A stretch of DNA of 64,000 bases, taken from the NCBI GenBank assembly GCA_028023455.1, contig JAQFVV010000043.1, positions 2,231,483 to 2,295,482 of the forward strand. The letters run 5' to 3'. The stretch comes from Epiperipatus broadwayi (lineage: Eukaryota > Onychophora > Udeonychophora > Euonychophora > Peripatidae). Of this stretch, positions 32,098 through 43,858 are shown piece by piece (positions within the stretch are counted from its first letter, which is position 1; each line of letters begins with the position of its first letter). The notes under the pieces are model-generated. The model ran no database searches, was not told the origin of the DNA, and worked only from the letters and a program-made list of their open reading frames with translations. The position numbers and the translations under genes are program-made.

Positions 32098-32737
32098 TGT
32101 AATGTATCCGCCCCGTGAGAGAAATGACAGGGACAAACAACATACAATAAATTACTAAAATGATTTAAGTTAGTTTCACAAATAAACAACCAGCATGAGA
32201 ATTACTAATTACTAAGATTTATTTAGTTCAATATATCAAACATTTACATTAGTTTAACTTAATCCAACAGAGAGCCCTGAAGGCGTACAAAATAATAAAA
32301 GATCGGGAGGATCTGTTATATTTACCCCTAGTTGGATTTTTGCACCTTCAGATCCGATAATCTGGGTTTTTCTCCCTGGTAAGTTCTGATCAGCAAAATA
32401 CAATTATGAGTTCTGTTCTCAGTCAGGCAAAACAGCAAAAAAATCCATGATCCTCTTCTATACAGTTTATATAGTCCTGCCTGATGTCTTATCAGTTCCC
32501 TCCAATCTCTGCTTATCTTTTCCAATTGTCTAATTATTGCCATTCTATATATCAAAGTTTTAATTTCCAAATATTTTATATACATAAAACTTTACTTTCT
32601 AAATATTTTACTTTATACAAATTCAAGTTTAACACACATATATATATATATCTACTTCTGGAGTAATATTTATAAAAGTTTTTAATTACATAATAATATT
32701 TATACAAGTTATTTTATTTTCACCGTTAGACACAACA
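32098..32737 (-). repeat. 5' LTR of the gypsy element (640 bp)
   Basis: Same TG...CA ends as the other LTR. It should contain the promoter and polyadenylation signals. TATATATATATATAT near 32637-32652 could act as a TATA element, but this is low-complexity sequence and unproven. Confidence 0.93.
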
Positions 32738-32742
32738 GTAAT

Positions 32743-33484
32743 AAAATATTTATATGCTTAAAAAGTCTATAATAATGTAAATGTATATCAATGGTATCTC
32801 AGGATTATAAAAGATAAATGTAAATCGGGTAATGTATAGAAGAGTAAATAAATCTAAAAATAATTATATGATTGGCAGGGTTATAATAAAATATTAATAA
32901 CTATGATAAAATTCAATCAACATAGCTAGATAACAAAGTATATTTTATTGTATCTAAACTATATCCTACAATAACTAAGCTTTAACATTTTAAATATAAA
33001 TGCAAATAATAGCAACTAATGTTATTAACATTATTTTGTAGTAAATTGGTGTATATTTGAATAAATAAAATATGGTAATATCATGTGAACATAGACAACC
33101 AATTAGATGATAAATGTGATAATTACAAATATGAAAGTCAAAATAATTTAATAAATATAAATATACTTCATTTACAAACAAAGTATACACAATCAGATAT
33201 TTTCTTAGACTTGGAATATAAACTTTAATATTTACTGTAATTATATTTATTATATGTGAGTATAACTATACATGTGGTTAGACAACTCATGTATTAAAGG
33301 AAGGTTGTTCTAATCAACATCAAATAAGCTTTAAATAATCATCATTAAATATATAAGACATTATGTTTTATTTGATTATTATTTACCCTTTATGTCATCA
33401 ATCTTTTAAAATGTATGTGCTTACATCATATGAGGTAGTACATCATTTCATAGTATCTTAATAAATATATTTATCCTATAAACT
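32743..33484. other. No gene seen
   Basis: AT-rich DNA. The 66-codon minus frame at 32990-33190 is Tyr/Ile/Leu low-complexity and is not supported. Confidence 0.5.
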
Positions 33485-33740
33485 AAAATAAAGAGCATGC
33501 TTATAGCTCTAACAAGCTTTATCGATAAATGATACAAGAGAAAGCATTTAAAATCTCTATCTAGAAATTATCCTTAGTCCCATACCGGTTTCTAGCTATT
33601 GGCCTTCTTCAAGGAGGTGCTAGACTATTTCAGACACTTATTAGAACTATTAGCATGCTCTTTATTTTAGTTTATAATTACAAGCTTATCAAATTAATTC
33701 ACGTGATGCATAACTTTATTTTATTTAATATTTATCCTAT
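33485..33740. repeat. Palindromic hammerhead repeat, family H1
   Basis: Outer arms match in inverse: AAAGAGCATGCTTATAGCTC at 33490 and TATTAGCATGCTCTTTATTT at 33648. The right side ends in the CACGTGATGCATAAC segment. On the minus strand, between 33573 and 33610, is a degenerate ribozyme: GAAA with palindromic stem III ACCGGU and a cleavable GUA, but the core reads UUGAAGA (C3 to U). The left arm also carries CGATAAATGATACAAGAG-AAAGCATTT, shared with the 15.5 and 56.2 kb copies. Confidence 0.65.
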
Positions 33741-34599
33741 ATTTGTTAACACAACAAAGAAATACATGAAGATACAAAATCATTTTATTTTTATTTCATG
33801 CTTTCACTTTCAAACACTTAAGATTTGCCTATACAAAAGCGTTTTGGGTTCGAAAAGATAGATGGCCATTCTATCTTTTCCAAAGACTTTATCATGTGTT
33901 TGAAGTGTTAGTATTCATTCATTTATAATAAATCTTCAAAGCGCATGTGCAACAGCTTAATGCTGTTTAAATATTGAAGATACAAAATTTAAGCATCATC
34001 AAGAACATAATTTCCTCTACTGAATGACTGCATTATATAAAATATTAAGGAAGTCATTACCACAGATTCTACAATAATTCACTTTAAAACCTCAAATACT
34101 CAAGTGTGAATACAATAATAAAGCATAAATGCAAACAGTGTTACTTCAATGCTTTCAAGTAACATAGGGCAATAATAAGGAGCTTAATTCTTTTAAATCA
34201 ATCATTTAAACTTATAACAATAACTTAATGCAATACAGACTGGAATTATTATCATAAAAATCAATAAAACAGCAAATTATATAAATAGTCGTGAATATTA
34301 ATTTAATTATAAATTTTAAACAAACAACCTCACTCTAAAACAAGTACGCAATCACACAAATAATGTCATAATAACATAGTTACTTACTTCAACAGTAAAA
34401 TACCTGCATATCCAAGTCATATGACTTTCTATCCCTTTAGTGGCTGTCATTATGATGATTTAATTTTATTTACAGCAATAGAATAAATAATAAAATACAA
34501 TAAATAAATCCGAGAATTAAAGTTCATTAATAGTTCTTTACTTCCCAGGAAGATATGTGTATTTACTGACAGATTTGTCATGATAAAAATATTATTAGA
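33741..34599. other. No gene seen
   Basis: AT-rich DNA; nothing supported. A short stretch near 33935-33965 (AAAGCGCATGTGCAACAGC) resembles part of the 7.2 kb palindrome family weakly. Confidence 0.45.
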
Positions 34600-34915
34600 A
34601 ACTTTCAATGCTTTTAATAATCATTCATTAGACTAGAGATTATCCAATAGTGAATAATGTTTCTGTACTTTAATTTTCACTACACCATTCTCACACAAGG
34701 GTAGGGACTTCTATCCCCTTTTAATATCTTATGGGGGGATGTAATCATAAACATATGACAAAGATGTGAAAAAGATCTATGATTTCCAAGATGCATATTT
34801 CATGTAGAACCAGCACTCATCAGTTGGCCCAGACCACAAACTCTTACATATATCTTTATCAATGTTCAGTTATATATATATATATAGATAGCAAACTGCT
34901 ACTGTTTAACTGATG
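34600..34915 (-). repeat. Hammerhead repeat family H2, long copy
   Basis: Shares with 40.6-40.87 kb and the complement of 45.5 kb: ATTCATTAGACTAGAGATTAT, TTTCACTACACCATTCTCAC, TCTATCCCCTTTTAA-like text, AAACATATGAC, GTGAAAAAGAT, then the ribozyme. It ends in a TA microsatellite at about 34872-34886. Confidence 0.7.
34786..34827 (-). ncRNA. Hammerhead ribozyme core, family H2
   Basis: Minus strand: core CUGAUGA at 34817-34823, GAAA at 34798-34801, C17 at 34790, and stem I CCAA/UUGG (34824-34827 with 34786-34789), perfect for four pairs. Stem II (GUG...CAU side) has two mismatches relative to sister copies, and stem III is only two pairs, so activity may be reduced. Confidence 0.52.
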
Positions 34916-35013
34916 TGTCACATGTAAAATCCAAGAATGATGTAATCAATTCATTTCAAAATAAAACATTTGTACAATGTGATAATCCATCTTTCAAAAA
35001 TAAATCCATTAGT

Positions 35014-35123
35014 CAAGCGTTGTTAGTCGAGAGGTCATCGTAGCAGCCTTGCAAGCAAGTAGTTGTTTGCAGACGGTTGTGGGTTCGCGTCCCGGCCGAT
35101 GCTATGACATATGAGAAAAAAAT
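35014..35123 (+). repeat. tRNA-derived SINE copy 4 with 15-bp TSD
   Basis: Plus-strand copy with AAGCGTTGTTAGTCGAGAGG head, an insertion around the anticodon arm (CAAGCAAGTAGTTGTTTGCA), GGGTTCGCGTCCCGGCC B-box region and GATGCTATGACATATGAG plus A-run. It is flanked by the exact 15-bp repeat AATAAATCCATTAGT (34999-35013, 35124-35138), which proves retroposition. Confidence 0.88.
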
Positions 35124-35138
35124 AATAAATCCATTAGT

Positions 35139-35457
35139 GCAATAGCTATTGAATATGTAATATCCAAAATAAGTTGTTTTTCACCATTTAAGTATATTAT
35201 AGTATAAAATTAACATTGTTCCTCAAGGCAATTTTGACATTTTAAAAGAAAACATTTTTATTCAGTTAATTTGTTACAACTTTATTTTTAAAATATAGCC
35301 AGCGCACAGGTGTTCACTGAATGGATTATTCACAGGAAATTGTTTTCTACTTTTACTAAATAGGTTATAAAATGGCTAGTGTTCCTTTAAGTAATTTAGT
35401 AGACTTGCAATTTTTTTAAAAAAAAACATTTTGATACCATTAATTTGTGCATTTTTT
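35139..35457. other. No gene seen
   Basis: AT-rich DNA without features. Confidence 0.4.
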
Positions 35458-36681
35458 AATAAATAAATAATCAATCAAACAAGATTGAAATAAACAACTA
35501 TTAATAATTATATTTAAATATTTATCAAACCAGCTTTCATCTCCATTGAGACCGTCTCAAGATATTATATTATACAATTCACATAAACAAATAATTATGT
35601 GTTAGTAAAGGGGTATTAGATTGCTTAGAAAAAGTGCAAAGGGAAGTAGGAAGACATGCATTAGATGCTGAGGTGTGGACAGCAAAAGAGGCAATTCAAG
35701 GAGAAATGGGATGGTCAAGTTTTTATATGAGGGATGCAAAAAGCAAATTGAAAATGTTCGGTAGATTGCAGTTCGTGGATAATAAAAGAATAGCCAAAAT
35801 AGTATTTAATTGGGTTACAAGTAAAGGGCAGCCAACAAGATAGGTGAGAAAGGTAATGCAGTATGCAGAAGATTTGGATAAAGAAGTTATGTCAGTATAC
35901 TTGTACAAAAGATGGGATGATTGTGTTAGGAGGATTGTTGAGTGTTATAGTGGGAAGGAGTGGGATAGAAGAATAGATGCATTAATAAAGAATAGGGAGT
36001 TGGAGAGATGGAGAACTAGTATGGAGAGTAAAACGAGTTTAAATATATATAAAAGTAAACGGAACATTGGGTGTGAGTTAATTTATGATAATAGTAAGGA
36101 AAGTAGTTTATTGTTTAAGGCTTGAACGGGATCGTTAGCAACAAGGGAATATACACATAAATGGAAAAATATGGGTGATTTAGTCTGTAAGTTGTAAAAA
36201 GAAGGCATAGAAAATATTAGGCATCTGTTACTTCAATGTAAATGTTTGGAAGCAGAAAGGGTACAAATAATGAAGTTATGGAAGGTTAAATATGAACAAA
36301 GTGATTATACAGAAAGTGAGTTATTAGTTTTTATGCTAGGTTTGGGAAAAAATAAGGAGGATTTAGATATGAAGGTCATGGAGTTGACAAAGATTATGTT
36401 GTGGAAATGGGATGGAGCAGATTATGAGAAAACTTAGGGTGGACAATGGAAAAGGAAGGTAAAGTGGCTAACAGGTTTCTCTGGGCATAGCTGCTGAGAG
36501 ATTGCTGACTCCGTTTAAGGAGAAGCCATAATACATCATATCACATCACATCACATGTGAATTGTATAATATATCTTGAGAACGTCTCAATGGAGATGAA
36601 AGCCGGTTTGATAAATATTTAAATATAATTATTAATAGTTATTTATTTCAATCTTGTTTGATTGATTATTTATTTATTTCT
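35458..36681. mobile_element. LINE fragment enclosed by 130-bp inverted repeats
   Basis: Arms at about 35458-35585 and 36555-36681 are reverse complements (landmarks TAAACAACTATTAATAATTA, CCAGCTTTCATCTCCATTGA and ACAATTCACAT). Between them lies a LINE 3' piece on the plus strand (35604-36550). Either the LINE inserted into the loop of a pre-existing palindrome, or the arms belong to a composite element. A single arm of the same family at 24.96 kb favours the first. Confidence 0.7.
35604..36550 (+). pseudogene. LINE ORF2 C-terminal relic with zinc motif
   Basis: One continuous reading frame from about 35604 to 36437 is interrupted only by in-frame stops (TAG 35841, TGA 36123, TAA near 36195), with no frameshift. 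It starts with a LEKVQREVGRHALDA-like segment and EAIQGEMGW, typical of the region after RT in non-LTR elements. It has REYTHKWKNMGDLVCKL, where the second Cys of a C-x2-C has become the TAA, then RHLLLQC. It ends with a TATCACATCACATCACAT tail. A paralogue on the minus strand at 47.4-47.9 kb retains both Cys. RT and endonuclease are absent. Confidence 0.75.
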
Positions 36682-37604
36682 GTTTGTGACAACATTATGG
36701 ACAAATAAATCATATTGGATATTTGACCATCATAGTGATTTTGCATTTTTTAATGTTTACAAAATTTCCAGGTGATGTTTATTCATGTTCCCAATCTTAG
36801 AAGACACATTTTCCCCTTAGGGCAAACGATTTATAAAAGTCATTAGCTCTGCCTAATAAAATGACAACGATTCAATAGGGCTAATTTAAATATCGATACA
36901 GGTAAGCTTCAGTCAGCAAACAGATAACAGGTAAAAGAGATTGATTTAGCCAATGCCCCTTTATTTATAGGTTTCTAAATCATTTATCACTTAGCCAACG
37001 AAAATAAAGAGTAATAATTCCACTCAAATCTATTAAATTCTTTTATCAGGATCTCTATGCCTTAGATGGGCATACACATATTTGTGTATAAAAATAAACT
37101 CTGCGTGAAGAAAGACAGAGTTCTTTGCAATAATTTTTTTTTTTTTTTAAATGACAATAACTACCAATAATATTTTATTTGAAAATTAAAATAATTTCAT
37201 ATTAAAAATTTAAAGCAATACCCCTTTAAATTTTAATACATATTAAATAACATAGAATATATGTGCGCACACATACATGTTCCAACATTAGATTAATATT
37301 ATATTGTCTATCATAGATCATTTTAACATTACATATAAACTAATATGATTATTGCTTTAAACTATATGTTGTCCCTATATTAAACCTAATTTAGTGTGTG
37401 TGTTTACATTAAAATCAATAATATGTTACTTTACCTTAATTTACAAAATTTGTTATGAAATTTCAAAAACATTATAACATAAAAAGATGACGTATTGAAA
37501 TTGTGAAGATTGTTTTATAAGGTATAAAACTTAAGTAATATTATTTTTATAATAAGCCAATCAAAATTGTTATATTTTTACAGCATTTTAGAATTATTAC
37601 CAAA
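36682..37604. other. No gene seen
   Basis: AT-rich DNA with a T-run at 37135-37148. No coding or RNA signal. Confidence 0.5.
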
Positions 37605-38065
37605 TGTTACACTACATAAAAGCAGACTTTCAAGCACCCTTCAACTATCCACACTATCTCATACTACTGAAGCACATGACCACACATGTAGAAAAGATAA
37701 ATAATCACCAATAAGCATATTTCGTGCTGAACCAGCACTCATCGTTGATCCAGATTATCATCTCCCACACATATATATAGTCAGTGCTCAGTAATATTAA
37801 GATAGCAAATCTTTATACTTTAATGGACAGGCTTCAATCCATACCAACCTCCAATTCTTCAACCATCCATACCATATATGTGTGTGGGAGATAATAATCT
37901 GGACCAACTGATGAGTGCTGGTAGCACGAAATACATTTATTGGTGATTATTTATCTTTTCTACATGTGTGTGGTCATGTGTATCAATAGTATGAGATAGT
38001 GTGGATAGTTGAAGATTGCTTGAAAGTCTGAGTTCAAATCCCCTATATTTACAATTAAGTTCCAG
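37605..38065. mobile_element. Palindromic hammerhead repeat, family H2
   Basis: Left arm (about 37625-37760) and right arm (about 37880-38035) are reverse complements: AGACTTTCAAGCA / TGCTTGAAAGTCT, CCACACTATCTCATACTA / TAGTATGAGATAGTGTGG. The 120-bp centre contains TTAAGATAGCAAATCTTTAT and GGACAGGCTTCAATCCATAC, as at 14.45 kb. The left ribozyme (minus, about 37700-37745) has lost one base of the core (CGAUGA) although its stem II is a perfect 6-bp GUGCUG/CAGCAC. Confidence 0.78.
37902..37945 (+). ncRNA. Hammerhead ribozyme core with canonical stem II, right arm
   Basis: Stem I is ACCAA/UUGGU with five pairs (37903-37907, 37940-37944). Core CUGAUGA is at 37908-37914. Stem II is a perfect GUGCU/AGCAC (37915-37919, 37923-37927) with loop GGU, giving the textbook CUGAUGAG...CGAAA form. 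GAAA is at 37928-37931 and A17 at 37939. Stem III (AUACAUUU) has decayed from the palindromic AUACGUAU of the 14.4 kb copy, which likely impairs it. Confidence 0.65.
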
Positions 38066-38829
38066 TTAGAAGAATGCCTGTATTTCAAATCTTACTATAT
38101 AAAAGTGTAAAAAAAAATTAAAATTAAAAAATTTCATAGTCAAACTAGATTTTGCCTAATTTTAGATCAATTTCTTTCTATAAGAAAACCATTGTCTATA
38201 TATATATAGATATAATATGAGTATTATTAACATGTTTTGAGCTATGACATTGATAATGACTTTTAAAAATTTTATAAATAACAAAGAAAACTATCAAACG
38301 AAAACTTGAACAGGTTAGAACTTAGTCATCACTTGAAAACACAAAAAAACAGAAAGAATTTGTTCTACTTTAATTATATATTGAAATGTTCAAATGCACT
38401 AGAAAAGTCTATAATATTTGGAAAAGTTAGTGATAAAAAAACAAAAGAATAATCAGCAATTTCAAAAATTCTATTTGTGCGATTTGCAAGGAGCTTGATA
38501 TCATTTAATGTTATATATAATGTAGAAGGATATGAAACTAGTATCCAATGGAACAGATATACAAGTTACTAATCAGTTGTAAAATTAACATATTTCTGAA
38601 GTAATTATTAAAACTTATAATAATAATAATAATATGTTTAATAGCAACTAGTACCTTTTTTTTTCATTTTTAAGTATTACTTAGAGATATAAGGAGATAG
38701 ACTTTGGATAATTGGGGGAGGGGGGTTCTGCATTAGAGAAAAGACTAATACGCAAACTGCAAAACTTAGATAATATAGTTTGGATAACAACAGTAGAGAA
38801 AAAAATGAGAATATGGATTGATTAAATAT
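38066..38829. other. No gene seen
   Basis: AT-rich DNA with an AAT microsatellite near 38618-38633. Nothing else is supported. Confidence 0.45.
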
Positions 38830-39330
38830 GAACCTTAGCCGATTAACAGTAGCGATAGCAGTGACGATATTTGTCCAGAAGGAGTTTCAGAGTTTGTCAA
38901 TTTGAGCTTCAGATTAAATCAATACGGAAAATATCATACAGAAATAAATGCAAGGTTTACTGCTGGTATTGAAGGCATTTACAAAACTAGTACCCATATG
39001 AAAAAACAAATGCAAAAGCATGTGGACAAAATATATGGATATGAGGCATGGATACTGAAAAAACATGTTGAAGAATGCTTGGTCTGGTTTGGAAGACAAA
39101 GAGAACTAATGATTAAATTTAAGTAAAAGCATATTCACAATGACAACTAATAGGGATGATAAAGCAAAGAAAACACTATTTGGACATAAAAAGAAAGACA
39201 GATAGACTGAAAAAATGTCATGATTAAAATTGTATAGGAGCAAAAAAGAAGAGGATGCATACCCCTATCATAGACGAGTAATATCATAGAGTAGAGGATG
39301 AGATTAACCTGCAATGGCTACAATGTGGTA
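38830..39330 (+). pseudogene. LINE C-terminal fragment (RTE/CR1-like)
   Basis: The 74-codon frame at 38902-39126 reads NQYGKYHTEINARFTAGIEG, then HVDKIYGYEAWILKK. It aligns by eye with the segment of non-LTR RTs reading EI..RIA.A......  ..LYGCEAW.L. Further traces (GHKKKDR, then RSKKEEDA) extend to about 39310 in other frames. There is no catalytic region, and it is clearly a truncated, decayed copy. Confidence 0.6.
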
Positions 39331-40614
39331 AAGTAAGGTAAATATTTGTATAGAAAAATTAAAAATATACCATAAAATCGCAAAAATTGAGAAATATTTT
39401 TTTTTATTTAACTAGTTTTAGTAAATTGCTTTCTTACAATCAGTTATTATAATGAAATAAATTTGCTTTTTATTACTGTAAATATTAGTTACAATAAAGT
39501 TGTATATTTGTTTTAAAAAGTAGAAAAAAAATAGCAATTATTCCAAAAAAAATGTATAGCCGTTTAGATTACAAGCAGTATGAAATACCACTAAATTGTA
39601 AAAGAGGGATAAAACATATACAATGTAAGTTAAATTCAAACTAATTTGATTTTTGAAAAATACAGATATACCTAGGAAGATGATAATCATTTTAAAAAAT
39701 TTATATAAAATTAAGGCATTTGAAAATGTATACCAGTATAACATATTGGTTGTAGCTGTTGTGAGTTAATGATATTCAGAGAGTACAGAAAAGCAAAAGA
39801 ATAGCCTAGGTCACTTCATCCATGTCATCAACATTTCCGATAAATCTCATGATGAGAATATTATTTGAAACTTTATCATGAATCTTCTAAATCAAAAAGT
39901 AAATAAAGAAAAAATGCTTAAAATATCAGTGCAGCAACATGAACAACATTGAACGTCTTTTGGCCTTTTTTAAAAATAAATACAAAACGAAAATAATATC
40001 TTAAAACTAAAAATAATTTAGTGACATATCTTCAAGCAGACAGTTTAATATATGTTCATTTATAAATCTTCATAATTAATATTCTACTTTGCCTATATGA
40101 ACACAAAAGTTTTTGGTCACTTTTAGCTATATAAACTTATACACATCGTAAATATCACATCAGTTATTTCTTAAAAATTAATTAATAATATATCTTTTTT
40201 TTTTCATTTGAAATTTTTTGTTTCATTGTTTAAATAGAAATTACTTTTATATTTTGATTTAAAATATAAACCACAATACTTTATTTAAAAATTAACTTTG
40301 TATGAATAATTCCAAAACAATAACTGATATAATTTACTTTTTTCCAAATAAATTAGTTCAGAAATACAACAAATATTTTGAAACTTGAACACAATTAAGA
40401 TTATTTTAATTTATCATATAATTTATTTTAAAGATAATTAAATTATATAAAAAATATTACAAAAATGTCGGCATTTATTTTTTTGTCCCAAATAAAAAAT
40501 TATTTTAAAAACAAAGTTTTGAAAATTACAGCAATCTTTAATTAGATAGTGTTGAAATCAAGTGATTTCACAAAATAAATATCCAATCCAAAAAAATAAA
40601 GTGAAATAAAATTC
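39331..40614. other. No gene seen
   Basis: AT-rich, run-rich DNA. The 68-codon minus frame at 39538-39744 is hydrophobic low-complexity and is not supported. Confidence 0.5.
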
Positions 40615-40870
40615 AGCACAGTCATTCATTAGGCGAGAGATTATCCATTTAATGAATAATATTTCTGTAGTGTTATTTTCACTACACCACTCTCACGCAA
40701 GGTTGGGATTGGTTTCTAGCTACTTTTAACACCTTGTGAAATAATAGTCATAAACAAATGACTAAAGACACGTGAAAAAGATGTATGATCCCAAAATGCA
40801 CATTTCATGCTGAACCAGCAATCATCAGTTGGCCCAGATTACATTAAACTATAGTAATTCCCCATCTATA
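40615..40870 (-). repeat. Hammerhead repeat family H2, copy
   Basis: Order as at 34.6 kb: CATTCATTAGGCGAGAGATTA, ATTTTCACTACACCACTCTC, TGGTTTCTAGCTACTTTTAA, ACACGTGAAAAAGATGTATG, then the ribozyme (minus). It ends around ATTACATTAAAC. Confidence 0.7.
40791..40832 (-). ncRNA. Hammerhead ribozyme, family H2
   Basis: Minus strand: stem I CCAA/UUGG (40829-40832 with 40791-40794), core CUGAUGA at 40822-40828, stem II UGCUG/CAGCA with loop GUU, GAAA at 40803-40806, stem III AUG/CAU closing a 2-nt loop (40796-40803), U17 at 40795. Beyond an internal loop the flanks GGGAUCAU and AAUCUGGG can pair again for a few bases, as expected for the tertiary-contact region of type I hammerheads. Confidence 0.65.
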
Positions 40871-43640
40871 TTGTGACCCTCTGAGTGGGCATAAGGAATT
40901 GAGATACTTTGTATCTGTAGTGAATAGTTGCATTTTGATAAATAAAAAAAAATGAAATAGCCCTAAATTTTTTTTAAAAAATTTCTATTAAGTGTCTCAA
41001 ACCTTATATGTGAGTCACTTATGTATTTTGATTAGCAGTTTTACAAGTATTTATTATTATTCTCATATTTAAAGCAAGAAAGAGGGGTTATTTATTATAG
41101 GAATTAGTATATTTTGTCACGAGGCAGCAAAGTTATTTTATGTTAGTGTTTAGTATTGGTTTGAATGGTTTCCTAATCCCTTATTCATTGATACCTATCC
41201 TTTTATCAACATTAATAGCCATCTCAATTATATTTAGTCAAGATAGTTTAATATTTAGATTGCAGTACATGTGCATGCATGTATGATTCTGTATCATTTT
41301 CATTTCATTTTCATCTTTTAATAACATGAAGCAATAGTACATTTAACATGAAGACATCTAAATTACAGTAATTATCGTTAATAATTTTACAAATATATTT
41401 TTTATTTTTTTTATTTTTTATAATTAATGGATATTTGGATCAATGGATTATTTTACAAATTAAATAAATTATTAATCATTTTGTTTAACAGTTAATTAAT
41501 ATTCATTTATTTCAAGTTGTAAAAAGTTATTTTTTTTTTATTGTTACTCTTTTTGATTTAATTGTGAAGGTCAAAATTTTTTTTAAAGAAAAGATTTCTT
41601 GCATATTAAATTAGCTTCCAGTACAAAAGGTGGAGTAACCTTTGAAAGTGCAGATGACCCTTTGATGGAAGGAAGAGATATCTATTTAACAAATAGTATT
41701 CATTAAAAATTGCTCATTATTGATGTAATTGCAGCTAGTATATTATTATTCTCTGCTGTAACAAATAGATATTTCTTCCAGACGTCAAATTAATTTTAAA
41801 AAAGCTTTAAAGTAAACTTCAAGAAGGGTCTTCAATTAGCACGTTAGGCTAAAAATATAAGAAACTACATCGGTTTTCATTTCTTTACCTCATTTAAACA
41901 TTTGAATTAATCATCTTTTGCTTGTTACTATTTTTAAAATGTATATCTATAATATTAAGCTTGCATTACTTTATTTATTTATCATTACGAAGGAAGATAG
42001 AATGCATGAACTTTATAATCATATAACTAATCTACGTGTATCTTATAATATCTTTTGGAAATGTGTGCAGAACATTTTTACAGAATTTATTTTAATTTTT
42101 CTTTATGTCTTATATCTTAATTTTACAAAAGTTAAGTTAAAATTAAAGGATATGTGTATTTTGATATATCATGCCATGCTTAAATTCATTACGGAAAAAT
42201 GACTTTATTTATTTATTGAGAATTCTTAAAATAATATGTGTTTTTATGAAAGAAATAAAATGTGAATTACCCCAAATAACTAAAGGATAATACTTATTAA
42301 ATATGTACTTAAAATGGATGGAAGGACGGGAATGCGGTATATTTCTGTTTTCTTCGATATGAATGCATTATAAAATAAATTATTATTAATTGTGGAATTA
42401 CCAACAAATTATGATATATTAATTTGCAATGTTTAAAAATGATGATATGTATACTAGCTTATAAATGTTGGAAAAACAAATGCTATTTAAGAAATTTATT
42501 AAGAACAATTGCTTATTTAATTTAAAAACTACTACGGAGTGAATTAAATAATTGTACAACTGTAGCTGAAAATGTCTTTCATATTTCCATCATGATAAAG
42601 ATTGATTACTTATGTGTGATGTAGTAAGCTCAAGTAGTTACACTACGAACATTGGAGATATTAGATCAGATTTAAGTTATGATTATTTCTTTTTGTTATC
42701 CTACAGAAATTCATTTTATGTTCCGTATTCTTAATAAACATGAATTCAATTTGGAATCAACCCCTGTATCATTTAATGAACTCGGAAAAAAGATTTTGCA
42801 AGTGAATTTTTTTTATTTTAAATCAAAGAACAAAAATGACTTTTGTTTTCTTTATTTTTTTTTTATATATTACTTGTCATCATCGCTGTATATAATAGAT
42901 AGATAGACATATTTATTATTATGTTTTGTTTATAATTTTGTGCTATTATGAACTTCTAGATCGTCTGGGACGCGTATTCACAAATTGTGGATACGCCGAT
43001 ACAAATTGATTTTATTCAAATATGTTTTATGTTTCTTTTAAGAAGGTAAAGGAAAGAAATATATATATATTCTTTCTCTTTTGTTATATTGTTAAAGAGA
43101 GGTGTATATTATTTTGTATATCTTCTTATCTCAGAGTGAGAGTTCTGGCTTCTAAATCAACGAACATATAATAGAAATAGTCGGATAGAGATGGTAAAGA
43201 AATATCGTTCGTAATATTTATGATTATTAAATTTTTAAAAATAGCTTAAAGTTTATTCGGAATTAAAAGTCATATTTTAATGTATTAATTAGTTACCGTG
43301 TTGCTTGCATAGTATATAACTTAGAATTATTTTTTTGTATATATTCTTATTTACGCGCGTGTGTGTCTATTCTGTGCAATTATTACATTTACTTAATAAA
43401 AGTTCAATTTATAGATATTTTACGTATAAATTTCGGATGTTCTAAAGAACTGAAAGGATTTGTAGGTTACCTGTATGTATTTATCTGCCAGTGTGTATAT
43501 ATAATGTTAGACATGTAGAAGAGCTTTGGGAATGGAAATTACTCTGGACGCGTTCTATATTTGTAGGGATAAGAGATTTTGCCTATGTAGTATATTTTAA
43601 TAATTTTCCATGAGTAGAGCCTATTTTATATTGTACGCAT
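40871..43640. other. No gene recognised
   Basis: About 2.8 kb of AT-rich DNA. The open frames at 41918-42202 (94 aa) and 42679-42906 (75 aa) are Ile/Leu/Phe/Lys-rich without motif or splice evidence. A short hairpin is annotated separately. Confidence 0.45.
42972..42996. repeat. Near-perfect 25-nt hairpin
   Basis: GCGTAT.CACAA followed by TTGTG.ATACGC forms a tight hairpin with one internal mismatch, in a locally CpG-containing spot. Function unknown. Confidence 0.5.
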
Positions 43641-43858
43641 ATTATGAAGTGATAGTTTTGAAGTTGGGTGATGTTTTCTTATGGTCCTGGTAATGAGGAA
43701 AAGTCCCACACCAATAGTATATTTCAGAATTAGATGAGTTATTATTGAATTATGAAATGATATTTAGGAAGTTGAGTGATGTTTTTTTTGTAGTCCTGGT
43801 GATGAGGAAAAGTCCCACACCAATAGTATATTTCAGAATTAGATGAGTTATTGTTAAA
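43641..43858 (+). repeat. Tandem duplication, 108-bp unit
   Basis: Two head-to-tail copies (43641-43748, 43749-43858) share GTCCTGGT.ATGAGGAAAAG, TCCCACACCAATAGTATATT and TCAGAATTAGATGAGTTATT. Identity is about 90%. No hammerhead core; the GGTGATGAGGAAAAGTCCC segment lacks GAAA. Confidence 0.8.

Larger units (their letters stand above)
28000..32737 (-). mobile_element. Ty3/gypsy (Mag-like) LTR retrotransposon, full-length but defective
   Basis: A 4738-bp element lies in minus orientation, bounded by TG...CA long terminal repeats and an exact 5-bp target duplication GTAAT (27995-27999, 32738-32742). Order in the sense strand is 5' LTR, PBS, gag with two CCHC knuckles, protease, RT fragment, RNase H, integrase, PPT, 3' LTR. 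RNase H before integrase identifies Ty3/gypsy, and the compact gag with CCHC pair and no env suggests the Mag-type group (inference). Pol has an internal deletion removing the catalytic RT segment and carries two in-frame TGA codons. Only part of the machinery can be made, but the ends could still be mobilised in trans. Confidence 0.95.

Noticed and set aside
28000-32737. Endogenous retrovirus with env
   Set aside because: No envelope frame exists between integrase and the polypurine tract; the 3' frame is only the pol tail.
41918-42202. 94-codon open frame as a gene
   Set aside because: Leu/Ile/Lys/Tyr-rich translation of AT-rich DNA, no motif, no splice or promoter evidence.
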